From: a virus
IMG/VR virus record: IMGVR_UViG_3300043470_003072
Coordinates: 1-33,405 of that record
DNA: 33,405 nucleotides
Strand: one strand, 5' to 3'
Position 1 is the stretch's first letter. Each line of letters begins with the position of its first letter. The translations under genes and the position numbers were made by a program. This document shows positions 15,290-21,755 of the stretch, one piece after another. The notes below the pieces were generated by a model. The model had not been told where the DNA came from. It saw only the letters and a list, made by a program, of their open reading frames with translations, and made no database searches.

Positions 15290-16033
15290 ATGGCAGACAA
15301 ACTATACATCCTATTCGACCAATCCGGTAAAGTAACCGGTCAAAACTATTTTGCCGAAGGTGAGCAACCGGAACTATCAACTGATATACTACCGACAATC
15401 AGCTCCGAAAATTTGTATTTCAACTCGGAAACCGGCACGTATTACGATGGCACTACCGAAGAAGAATTAGGTAACCGCCTTGCGCTTCACGTTCTTTATC
15501 CTGAGTTGGTAAATATGCCATACAAGCTAATCCAATTGGATAACCTGGAAGGCATCAAGCGCGATTCAACTTTAGCCGACAAAGGTTTGAAAGGCGAAAA
15601 GAAATACAAAAAAGAAGGGCAACTCGTTTGGAGTTCCGAAAAAAAATACTGGTTTCAGCCAGACGGTTATCCCGAGGGATTCCGCCGTATTATAAAGCTA
15701 TACAACATGAACGGTACCGTGGCCGACAGTTGGGAAATTTTCTTCCAGCTTTCTGATGATGATAAAGAGTTTTTCAAAAAACAGCAACGTGAATTGATTT
15801 TCGAGTATTTCAAAAGCCAACAGCCGGAACAGTTCGCTTTTTTGTACGGATATTTTAAAGAAGAAATTGATCGGTATGTAATGCGTGGTGGGACTGAATT
15901 ATCTAATACTTTAATCAATGCCGCCGATAATTATCCGTTGCAATTAGTTCGTGATGCTTTGTCGATGCAAGTACCAACCTTATCAGGTGGGTTTACAACA
16001 GTTTTACAAGGAATTTTAGCAGAATTGGTGTAA
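15290..16033 (+). CDS. Fibre-associated protein, unidentified
   Basis: 247 residues, soluble and acidic. The N-terminus MADKLYILFDQSGKVTGQNY followed by a glutamate-rich stretch resembles small proteins encoded after tail fibres, which often are fibre-assembly chaperones or a second fibre subunit. The middle has WSSEKKYWFQPDGYPEG (about 114-130) and an aromatic-rich helix QQPEQFAFLYGYFKEEIDRY (about 175-194). It begins three bases after the fibre stop and overlaps the next start. No family recognised. Confidence 0.55.
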   Translation: MADKLYILFDQSGKVTGQNYFAEGEQPELSTDILPTISSENLYFNSETGTYYDGTTEEELGNRLALHVLYPELVNMPYKLIQLDNLEGIKRDSTLADKGLKGEKKYKKEGQLVWSSEKKYWFQPDGYPEGFRRIIKLYNMNGTVADSWEIFFQLSDDDKEFFKKQQRELIFEYFKSQQPEQFAFLYGYFKEEIDRYVMRGGTELSNTLINAADNYPLQLVRDALSMQVPTLSGGFTTVLQGILAELV

Positions 16034-16452
16034 TGAGAAAGAATAAGTGGTATAAAGACTTTTCGCCGGAGGAACTCAAGCAAGCCTATGAGTCCATGCA
16101 CGCCGAAATGAACGGATTGGATTTCAAACATCCAATTCGAACACTCTTTATGCACGCTTGGGAAGATTTCAAAGCGGGAAAGTTCAGCTATGACGGTCCG
16201 ACTTTCGTTCGTTCGCGTTTTAAATCACGTTGGGAGCTCGCGAGTTTCATTCACGATTGGCGAAACTCTATGGGCAACGTTGGCAGTCAAGTAGATAATG
16301 AAATGTTTTCAGTAATGATTGCCTTGAATTACCCGATTAAATTAATCATTGAGCGTTGGATGTTCTGCCGATTGACTTTTATAAACGTATGGCGCCACAT
16401 GCTGAAAGGCACATATAACAACATTGTTCACATAAGACTTTACAAACTATGA
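16033..16452 (+). CDS. Unidentified 139-aa protein, DUF1353-like pattern
   Basis: 139 residues, basic. The segment ELASFIHDWRNSMGNVGSQV followed by DNEMFSVMIALNYPIKL has the H-D then D-x-x-F layout of the DUF1353 phage family (catalytic-looking His-Asp plus later Asp), but the rest does not match closely, so this is tentative. The C-terminal third has a hydrophobic stretch with many aromatic and basic residues (IERWMFCRLTFINVWRHMLK). Start overlaps the previous stop; its stop overlaps the next start. Situated between fibre and lysis genes. Confidence 0.5.
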   Translation: MRKNKWYKDFSPEELKQAYESMHAEMNGLDFKHPIRTLFMHAWEDFKAGKFSYDGPTFVRSRFKSRWELASFIHDWRNSMGNVGSQVDNEMFSVMIALNYPIKLIIERWMFCRLTFINVWRHMLKGTYNNIVHIRLYKL

Positions 16453-17369
16453 AACTACTAAACAACATCGCCCATGCAGTTCTATTACTATTCGTGTGGA
16501 ACTATTTATCACACATAACCGGATTCACAACTATGCCTTACAACGTGGGCGTAATAATTGGCATTGTGGTAGTAACATTTGTAGCCGGTGGCTTTTCCGG
16601 CGGAGTTAACGAATGGATGCAAGCCCAAATTGAAAAATCCAATTTCGATAAATGGGATATACTTTGGACTTTGGCCGGAGCTTACTTAGGTGCTGCCACA
16701 GCGGTATTTTTTCCACAGTACAAATCGGAGTTTCTTTTTGATGGCTCAATAGTAGTTTACGCTATTTATTGGTTGGCCATCGCCGTTAAATTGCGAATTC
16801 AAAAAAAGGAAGTGCCTACTCCTATAAAATTGCTTTTGATAGGCTTGTCTTTGATGGTGTTGTTTGTCCTAACATCATGCGAAAAGGAAATAGTGTTTGT
16901 ACCACTTGCACAGCGTGAAATTCCTTTGGATTACATGAGTGATAAAGAAGCTGAAATCATTCAACTAAACAACGGAAACCGAAAAGAACTCGGGCTTTCT
17001 CCATACAAAACAAGTTTAGACTTGTATCACTTGGCTAAGGGTAAAGCAATGCAAATGCATGATAGCGATAGTCTTTCACATTCTGATTTTGAAGAAAGAT
17101 ATGAAGCATCAGGAGCTTTATTTTTTGGCGAATCTGTGGCTTATGGATATCAAACCGCCGAAAGCACTTTGTCGGCTTATTACGGTTCGCCTGACCATGA
17201 ACCAATGTTTGTTAGCCCGGTGTATGAATTCATTGCTTCAGCTTGCTTTGGAAATTACAACTGCACACTTGTAGCTCGATATCGGCCATACAATAACAGC
17301 CAAAACCGAATCCTTGAAATTAAAGAAATACAAACCGGAAATATTTCCATCAAAACCGCAATGCAATGA
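16449..17369 (+). CDS. Membrane protein with C-terminal CAP (SCP/PR1-like) domain
   Basis: 306 residues. Residues 1-about 145 contain four hydrophobic segments: around 8-28, 31-52 (VGVIIGIVVVTFVAGG), 73-88 and 98-114, plus a fifth at about 128-142 (LLLIGLSLMVLFVLTSC) that ends in a lipobox-like LTSC. Residues about 160-280 match the CAP fold: an extended helix with NNGNRKELGLSPYK, then KAMQMHDSDSLSHSDF with the conserved His, and FGESVAYGYQTAESTLSAYY. The N-terminal half is holin-like. The lipobox in mid-protein suggests an ancestral lipoprotein joined to a membrane domain. It overlaps the holin by ATGA. Confidence 0.6.
   Translation: MKLLNNIAHAVLLLFVWNYLSHITGFTTMPYNVGVIIGIVVVTFVAGGFSGGVNEWMQAQIEKSNFDKWDILWTLAGAYLGAATAVFFPQYKSEFLFDGSIVVYAIYWLAIAVKLRIQKKEVPTPIKLLLIGLSLMVLFVLTSCEKEIVFVPLAQREIPLDYMSDKEAEIIQLNNGNRKELGLSPYKTSLDLYHLAKGKAMQMHDSDSLSHSDFEERYEASGALFFGESVAYGYQTAESTLSAYYGSPDHEPMFVSPVYEFIASACFGNYNCTLVARYRPYNNSQNRILEIKEIQTGNISIKTAMQ
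16865..16899 (+). promoter_or_regulatory. Possible intragenic TGTCCTA promoter
   Basis: TGTCCTA at 16865-16871 and TTTG at 16896-16899 (context GTGTTTGTAC) inside the CAP-domain gene. The spacing is 31 bases instead of 32 and the -7 box lacks the conserved A. It would start transcription just ahead of the holin/endolysin genes. Because it is in coding sequence the match may be chance. Confidence 0.25.
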
Positions 17370-17602
17370 AAAAACAAAACATCAAAAAAGGTTGGAAATC
17401 AACCTTAACCGGCATCATCATTTTATTGGCATCCTTAGCTTATATGTTTGTAACGCTAATGTTTCAGCAACCCATAAACTTTTACGTGTTTATTAGTGGC
17501 TTGCTTTGCGGAATCCTATTGCTTTTTTCGCCTGATACATTGATCAATAAAATTGAATCAATCATAGGAAAATTTTTTGACAACAATAAAAACCAGGAAT
17601 AA
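17366..17602 (+). CDS. Holin-like protein
   Basis: 78 residues with a basic N-terminus (MKKQNIKKGWK), then two hydrophobic segments at about 13-34 (LTGIIILLASLAYMFVTLMF) and 40-57 (FYVFISGLLCGILLLFSP), and a charged tail. This two-segment hairpin with short loop is a class II holin layout. It is encoded directly before a coiled-coil membrane protein and the endolysin. Start overlaps the CAP gene stop (ATGA). Holins oligomerise in the inner membrane to release the endolysin. Confidence 0.6.
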   Translation: MKKQNIKKGWKSTLTGIIILLASLAYMFVTLMFQQPINFYVFISGLLCGILLLFSPDTLINKIESIIGKFFDNNKNQE

Positions 17603-17604
17603 AG

Positions 17605-17928
17605 ATGGAAGCCAATCCTACCGACATCACAGCGATGAAAGTTGATATTGAAAAACTTACACGCCATTTAACAAAACAAGAAAAACTAAATGAAGATAAT
17701 TCATTGATCCTTTTAAATATTCAAACCGCTTTGCTTGGTACTGAATTCAATGATAAAAAAGGAATGGTGTATATTCTTAATGATATTGATAAGCGTGTTA
17801 AAGAAATAGAAAGAAAGCAAAATGAATATGATATTTATGTTAGTCAAGGTAAATGGGCCATTGGCATTGTAGCATCAACATTGATTGCTTTTGGCATCTA
17901 TATATTGAAAAAAATTAACGGAATTTAA
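17605..17928 (+). CDS. XhlA-like coiled-coil protein with C-terminal membrane segment
   Basis: 107 residues. Residues 8-78 are charged and heptad-patterned (MKVDIEKLTRHLTKQEKLNE, then DIDKRVKEIERKQNEYD), followed by a single C-terminal membrane segment about 86-103 (IGIVASTLIAFGIYILKK). This is the plan of haemolysin XhlA and similar phage membrane-lysis accessory proteins. Three bases after the holin-like gene and 13 bases before the endolysin, so probably part of the lysis machinery, as a holin partner or an antiholin. Confidence 0.55.
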   Translation: MEANPTDITAMKVDIEKLTRHLTKQEKLNEDNSLILLNIQTALLGTEFNDKKGMVYILNDIDKRVKEIERKQNEYDIYVSQGKWAIGIVASTLIAFGIYILKKINGI

Positions 17929-17941
17929 TACCCGCTGAAAA

Positions 17942-18460
17942 ATGAGTTACAATTTTTTAAAACGTGAACCGGCTCCCAAAATTTTGGTAGAAGCTTATAA
18001 ATTACTTGGGGTTACTGAGTTATTGGGTAAAGACAATAATCCGGTTATTTTAGGATGGGCTGATGCTGTTGGTTTAAAAAGACAATACACTGCCGATGAA
18101 ATTCCGTGGTGTGGTTTGTTTATGGCCTACGTTTGTCATAAAGCCGGAAAAGCTTTTCCGGTTAATCCGCTTTGGGCGCGCAATTGGGTAAACTATGGAA
18201 CGCCACAAAAAACCGCTATGCTTGGCGATGTGTTGGTTTTTTCCCGAAACGGTGGCGGCCATGTTGGAATTTACGTGGGAGAAGATGATAAATGTTATCA
18301 CGTACTTGGTGGCAACCAGGGTGATAAAGTTTCTATCATCCGAATCCAAAAAGTGCGCTGCATTGGTATTCGTAGAACTGCTTGGAGTGTTAAGCAGCCT
18401 GATAATGTTAGGGTGATAAAATTAAATGCTACCGGAGTAATCTCTACAAACGAAGCCTAA
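17942..18460 (+). CDS. Endolysin, CHAP/TIGR02594-type amidase or peptidase
   Basis: 172 residues, no signal peptide. The cysteine peptidase triad is visible: Cys57 in IPWCGLFMAYVC, His107 in NGGGHVGIYVGED, and Asn125 in HVLGGNQGDKV. ARNWVNYG (79-86) and GDVLVF (95-100) are also typical. TIGR02594-type proteins are single-domain phage enzymes that hydrolyse peptide or amide bonds in peptidoglycan. Absence of a signal peptide fits holin-dependent release. It is 13 bases after the XhlA-like gene and overlaps the following small gene by one base. Confidence 0.85.
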   Translation: MSYNFLKREPAPKILVEAYKLLGVTELLGKDNNPVILGWADAVGLKRQYTADEIPWCGLFMAYVCHKAGKAFPVNPLWARNWVNYGTPQKTAMLGDVLVFSRNGGGHVGIYVGEDDKCYHVLGGNQGDKVSIIRIQKVRCIGIRRTAWSVKQPDNVRVIKLNATGVISTNEA

Positions 18461-18723
18461 TGAATTTCCTGGATGCTTTTATCGATGAAAAAATACGCAA
18501 GCTGTATTTGAAAATTATGGCTATTGATTATGGCAATAAAAAATACATCAATAAAACTATTGAGCACATCAACATCCGGGAAAAAATCAGAATTTTTAAA
18601 ATAGTCATCAATCTAAAATCGAAGTATGAAATGGATTTTTCTGATGATCAAAAAAGGATGGATGAATTAATTGAAAAATCAAAATTATTAAAGAATGGAA
18701 AATGTATCAAAAGAAGGGAATAA
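18460..18723 (+). CDS. Small basic protein, unidentified
   Basis: 87 residues, rich in Lys and Ile, predicted helical, with no membrane segment. It contains KIMAIDYGNKKYINKTIEHI (about 18-37) and a highly charged C-terminus. It starts at an ATG sharing the final A of the endolysin stop (TAATG) and overlaps the next gene by 29 bases, so it is translated with the lysis block. No family recognised; a lysis timing factor is possible but unsupported. Confidence 0.5.
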   Translation: MNFLDAFIDEKIRKLYLKIMAIDYGNKKYINKTIEHINIREKIRIFKIVINLKSKYEMDFSDDQKRMDELIEKSKLLKNGKCIKRRE

Positions 18724-19360
18724 GTCTTTGTTAGGTGCTATTGGATTAGCTGTTTTTTTTATTTTTCTTTGGTTTAAAAGCTGCGGTAACCAACCGGATA
18801 AAATACCGGTAAATTTACCCGAAGTAAAAGGAAAATTTGAAGCGGTTAAGCCGGAGCAAAAGCCGGTTAACCATATTGTTGATGTCAACAAAAAGGTTTT
18901 TGGACAAAATTTGTCAAAAAAGGAATTGGAGTATTGGAAAGCTGAAGCCGAAAGACTATTCAAAGAGAATCAGGAAATGGATCAGGCTTTTATGAATGCT
19001 AATGATAGCCTTCAGCAATTGCTTTACAAAAACGCTATTAGCATAAAAACATTTAATCATAAGTTTGATAACGATACTTTGTCGGCCACCGTTAAAGGTT
19101 TGGTTCGTGGTGAAATTCAAAATATAGCACTCGATTATAAAATCAAATCCCGAAAGATTGAAATACCAAATCCGAAGGAAGTAAAGTTTAGAATGCTTGG
19201 CGGTGTTGAAGTTGGAAATTTTAAAGAGTTTAACGATTTTTCTGTTAAAGCTAATGTAGGCTTTCAACTTGGTTCCGGTGCAATTTTAAATTTTAGTGCC
19301 GATAATCAGAAGCGTTTTTATATGGGTTACTCAGTTCCGATATTTACGATAAGAAGATAA
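18695..19360 (+). CDS. Candidate spanin-like envelope protein
   Basis: 221 residues. After a short charged N-terminus there is one membrane segment at about 13-29 (LGAIGLAVFFIFLWFKS), then a Pro/Val/Glu-rich linker, a helical, coiled-coil-like region at about 73-110 (KKELEYWKAEAERLFKENQE), and a beta-rich C-terminus of about 80 residues ending GYSVPIFTIRR. The last part resembles outer-membrane-type strands. An inner-membrane anchor, periplasmic coil and outer-membrane-facing end are what a one-protein spanin needs to join the two membranes. It follows the endolysin. Alternative: an Rz-like inner subunit. Confidence 0.45.
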   Translation: MENVSKEGNKSLLGAIGLAVFFIFLWFKSCGNQPDKIPVNLPEVKGKFEAVKPEQKPVNHIVDVNKKVFGQNLSKKELEYWKAEAERLFKENQEMDQAFMNANDSLQQLLYKNAISIKTFNHKFDNDTLSATVKGLVRGEIQNIALDYKIKSRKIEIPNPKEVKFRMLGGVEVGNFKEFNDFSVKANVGFQLGSGAILNFSADNQKRFYMGYSVPIFTIRR

Positions 19361-19361
19361 T

Positions 19362-20120
19362 ATGAAACTCAAACTATCCATCCCCGAAAATTGGAACGAC
19401 TGTACCGATGCACAGTTGGTAAAAATTGCTTTGCTTATGAGCTCCGGCGTGAAAGGTTTGGTTTTCGATTACAAACTATTCCGAATCCTGGTAGCCGAAA
19501 AATGGTGGCATTTGTACACCAAAGCCAAAGTATTCTTTTTGCTTTCGTATGCGCCAATGCGCGAAATAAAACCATCATTCGACTTTATTTACCAAGCCAA
19601 CACGCTTACACGTTTCCCAAGCATTAAACCATTAAACGGCAACCAGTACTATTCGCCGCTTCCACAAATTTCCAATCTTACCATTGGCGAAATGGCTGTG
19701 GCCGATGACCTGCACATTAAATTTCGCAACACCGGTGATACTTCTATCCTGCCCTACTTGGCGGCCACGCTTTATGTAATGCAACAACAACCGAGACCGC
19801 CATACGACAAAAACGACTTATCATTCAAAGCGCCCGATTTCGAAAAGCTTTCACTGGGTGAACTCCTAGTCATTGAAATGGCTTTTGCCGGTTGCAAAGA
19901 ATACATCGCTAAGAAATTCCCAACGGTTTTCCCTGCCAAAGCCAATGATGTGAACAAAGCTAATCAAGCACCACCAAAGAAAGCCAACTCATCCCAATTT
20001 CCTAAATTGATACTGGAGTTATCCGGTGGCAAGTTTGGAACCCACGAACAAACGAGCCGAACCAACTGCTACGTTTTCCTAGCCGAATTTGAAAACCTTT
20101 TAAAACAACCCAAAAAATGA
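19362..20120 (+). CDS. Putative tail assembly protein
   Basis: 252 residues, soluble. N-terminus MKLKLSIPENWNDCTDAQLV is a recurrent opening of tail-module proteins in Bacteroidetes phages; I recall this but cannot check it here. The middle has NLTIGEMAVADDLHIKFRNT (about 105-124) and an Ala/Lys-rich linker at about 195-215 (KANDVNKANQAPPKKANSSQ), possibly a flexible joint. It overlaps the next gene by ATGA. Position before the tail genes and tape measure suggests a tail assembly chaperone. No frameshift signal is apparent. Confidence 0.5.
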   Translation: MKLKLSIPENWNDCTDAQLVKIALLMSSGVKGLVFDYKLFRILVAEKWWHLYTKAKVFFLLSYAPMREIKPSFDFIYQANTLTRFPSIKPLNGNQYYSPLPQISNLTIGEMAVADDLHIKFRNTGDTSILPYLAATLYVMQQQPRPPYDKNDLSFKAPDFEKLSLGELLVIEMAFAGCKEYIAKKFPTVFPAKANDVNKANQAPPKKANSSQFPKLILELSGGKFGTHEQTSRTNCYVFLAEFENLLKQPKK

Positions 20121-20614
20121 GCAACACACGCACCATAACAAACAAGACCATCACCGCTTTTATTAAAAGCATAGCCACAGCGCACGTAGATATTAATGGC
20201 TTTCATCGCTTCAACATGCAAGAAGTGAACAATGCATTAAGTGATGACATAAAATTACCGGCTTTGTTACTAGAAGCGCCAAGCATTAATTTAAGTTCCC
20301 AAACTAATATGGTTTCCAATTTCAACACCCGAAACATTTCAATGTTGATTATGGATCACGTACAAGGCACCGACAATTTTGAAGCCGAAGAAGACGTTTT
20401 GGAAAACTGCGAAGGCATTGCCCTGGATATTAATTCCTATTTGGTAAAATGTGCCAAAGACACAAACCATTTTCTTTTTGGTAAGTTCGACATCAACACC
20501 GTTCGCATTGAAAAAGCCGGTCCGCTATTCGACAACATGTTCGGGTGGAATATTCTCTTTGATATCAAAGCCCATGAGCCAATGTGCTTTGTGCCTGAGA
20601 AATGGAATTTTTAA
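20117..20614 (+). CDS. Unidentified protein, possibly tail terminator-like
   Basis: 165 residues, soluble, mixed helix and strand. It begins with a helix (KTITAFIKSIATAHVDINGF), then alternating strands including LPALLLEAPSINLSSQTNMV, a helix with ENCEGIALDINSYLVKCAKD, and ends in a strand-rich WNILFDIKAHEPMCFVPEKW. Layout and length fit tail terminator/completion proteins encoded before the tape measure, but no signature decides it. Promoter D begins two bases after its stop codon, so the gene is the last of its unit. Confidence 0.5.
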   Translation: MSNTRTITNKTITAFIKSIATAHVDINGFHRFNMQEVNNALSDDIKLPALLLEAPSINLSSQTNMVSNFNTRNISMLIMDHVQGTDNFEAEEDVLENCEGIALDINSYLVKCAKDTNHFLFGKFDINTVRIEKAGPLFDNMFGWNILFDIKAHEPMCFVPEKWNF

Positions 20615-20615
20615 C

Positions 20616-20651
20616 TGTCCTATAATTTCAATATAAAGTATCATAGCTTTG
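20616..20651 (+). promoter_or_regulatory. TGTCCTA late promoter D
   Basis: TGTCCTA at 20616-20622 and TTTG at 20648-20651, exactly 32 bases downstream. The -7 box TAGCTTTG is a perfect TAnnTTTG, the best of the set. Just upstream of the box, AAAGTATCAT at 20635-20644 repeats ten bases of the switch sequence at 3294 and 3417. A terminator lies only about 45 bases after the box, so any transcript starting here is very short unless read-through occurs. Confidence 0.6.
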
Positions 20652-20692
20652 AGACTGTAGATTTTTTTCATCTTGTTATTTTTTTATTCATT

Positions 20693-20722
20693 AAATCCAT
20701 TCTTAACCGAATGGATTTTTTG
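20693..20722 (+). terminator. Rho-independent terminator
   Basis: Perfect 10-bp stem AAATCCATTC (20693-20702) and GAATGGATTT (20709-20718), loop TTAACC, followed by TTTT. It separates promoter D from the secreted-protein gene and forms the left border of the second insert. Confidence 0.82.
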
Positions 20723-20723
20723 T

Positions 20724-20731
20724 TATTTTTG
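20724..20731 (+). promoter_or_regulatory. Host-type promoter (-7 box TATTTTTG)
   Basis: TATTTTTG fits TAnnTTTG exactly, directly after the terminator and 25 bases before the ATG at 20757. No TGTCCTA or clear -33 TTG lies at the right distance, since the terminator stem occupies that place. It resembles 3272 in being a promoter packed against a terminator. Confidence 0.45.
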
Positions 20732-20756
20732 TAAGTATAACTTTAAAAGATACATT

Positions 20757-21281
20757 ATGAAAAAATTGTTTTTACTATTGTTTTTAGTTTCAATGAGTGG
20801 ATTTTCTCAGGAAAAAATAAGCATTACACCTACAGGAGTTGCTCCGGTAGTAATTGAAATGCCAAGTCAAACCGCTGCCGAACTTTATAAAAAAACCAAA
20901 GAATGGATTAATATCTACTATAAAAATCCAAAAGAAGTTCTTAAAGGCGATATCGAAAACGATTTGATTCGCATTGATGGCTTTGCTGTTGGTGGTTATA
21001 AAACGAAATCTTTAGGATTATCCACAAGCTACGATTATTCATATACTATAGAAATACAGTTTAAAGACAATAAAATTCGTTATGATTATCAAGTAGGACA
21101 ATTTTGGGCTGCAGGTGCAAGATGTGTTTATGATTACACCGATTTTTTTAAAAATGATGGTACTGTTAGAAAGGTACATCAGTATTCTTATGAAACGATA
21201 AATCAAACCATCAACGACAATTACATTTCTTTTTGTGATTATTTAAGTGGAAAAACCCAAGCGCAAAAAAAAGACTGGTAA
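20757..21281 (+). CDS. Secreted DUF4468-like protein (moron)
   Basis: 174 residues from ATG 20757. The N-terminus MKKLFLLLFLVSMSGFSQ is a signal peptide with a Bacteroidetes-type cleavage site after about residue 17 or 18. The mature part has AAELYKKTKEWINIYYKNPK and KGDIENDLIRIDGFAVGG, the pattern of DUF4468 (TBP-like fold) envelope proteins common in Bacteroidetes genomes. The gene has its own promoter and is bracketed by terminators, a moron layout: probably host-derived and expressed in lysogens to change the envelope or exclude other phages. An upstream extension to 20673 would cross the terminator and promoter. Confidence 0.72.
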   Translation: MKKLFLLLFLVSMSGFSQEKISITPTGVAPVVIEMPSQTAAELYKKTKEWINIYYKNPKEVLKGDIENDLIRIDGFAVGGYKTKSLGLSTSYDYSYTIEIQFKDNKIRYDYQVGQFWAAGARCVYDYTDFFKNDGTVRKVHQYSYETINQTINDNYISFCDYLSGKTQAQKKDW

Positions 21282-21297
21282 AATAAATTATCTTATT

Positions 21298-21326
21298 CCA
21301 AAACCACCCAATAGGGTGGTTTTTTT
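21298..21326 (+). terminator. Rho-independent terminator (CCACCC-AATA-GGGTGG)
   Basis: Stem AAACCACCC (21301-21309) and GGGTGGTTT (21314-21322), loop AATA, continuing T-run. It nearly repeats the terminator at 3751-3774, with the same eight-base gap to the following TGTCCTA. Confidence 0.85.
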
Positions 21327-21327
21327 A

Positions 21328-21363
21328 TGTCCTATTTTAACTGCTTTTCCTCTCCGAAATTAG
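21328..21363 (+). promoter_or_regulatory. TGTCCTA late promoter E
   Basis: TGTCCTA at 21328-21334 followed by T-rich sequence. At +32 the bases are TTAG (21360-21363, in GAAATTAG) instead of TTTG, so the -7 box is degenerate. Placement after the terminator and before the tail unit (21380) supports it as the promoter that restores late transcription. It may depend more on an activator than the others. Confidence 0.45.
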
Positions 21364-21379
21364 CTGAAAAATAAGCATT

Positions 21380-21754
21380 ATGTCATCAGCCATTGACCGT
21401 TACAACCAGGAAAAAAAATTAGCAGGTGTTACCACTCGTGCCTTGCGTTCCGGCTTGCGCTACGCTATTGACAGAACTACTTATAAAAAATCGGGATTGG
21501 CACTTAACCAAGCCGGTTCTCGTGCTGTTTTTAAAGACCAACGTTTGCAAAGAGTAACGCTCAAAGCACCACACTATATTTTTAAGCAACACTATGGTTT
21601 TGAAGGCAACAAAAAAAACGGCATTATGATGCGCCTTAACCCTACCGATGTATTAAACAAAGCCATTGAACAAGCCAACGTGCTCGAAAAACTAGCCGAT
21701 GGTATAGCCGAAATAAGAATGGATCAAGTTACTGCACGCATAAATTTTAAGTAA
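21380..21754 (+). CDS. Unidentified tail-module protein
   Basis: 124 residues, strongly basic, soluble. Starts at ATG 21380, the first gene after promoter E. It contains KLAGVTTRALRSGLRYAIDR (13-32) and SRAVFKDQRLQRVTLKAPHY, with a beta-rich C-terminal end. The basic surface and its place directly before the tape measure suggest a minor tail or tail-completion protein. Length is in the range of such proteins, but no motif is diagnostic. Confidence 0.55.
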   Translation: MSSAIDRYNQEKKLAGVTTRALRSGLRYAIDRTTYKKSGLALNQAGSRAVFKDQRLQRVTLKAPHYIFKQHYGFEGNKKNGIMMRLNPTDVLNKAIEQANVLEKLADGIAEIRMDQVTARINFK

Positions 21755-21755
21755 G

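Noticed and set aside
20673-20756. Longer N-terminus for the DUF4468-like protein
   Set aside because: The extension crosses a perfect terminator and the promoter, and it would bury the signal peptide.
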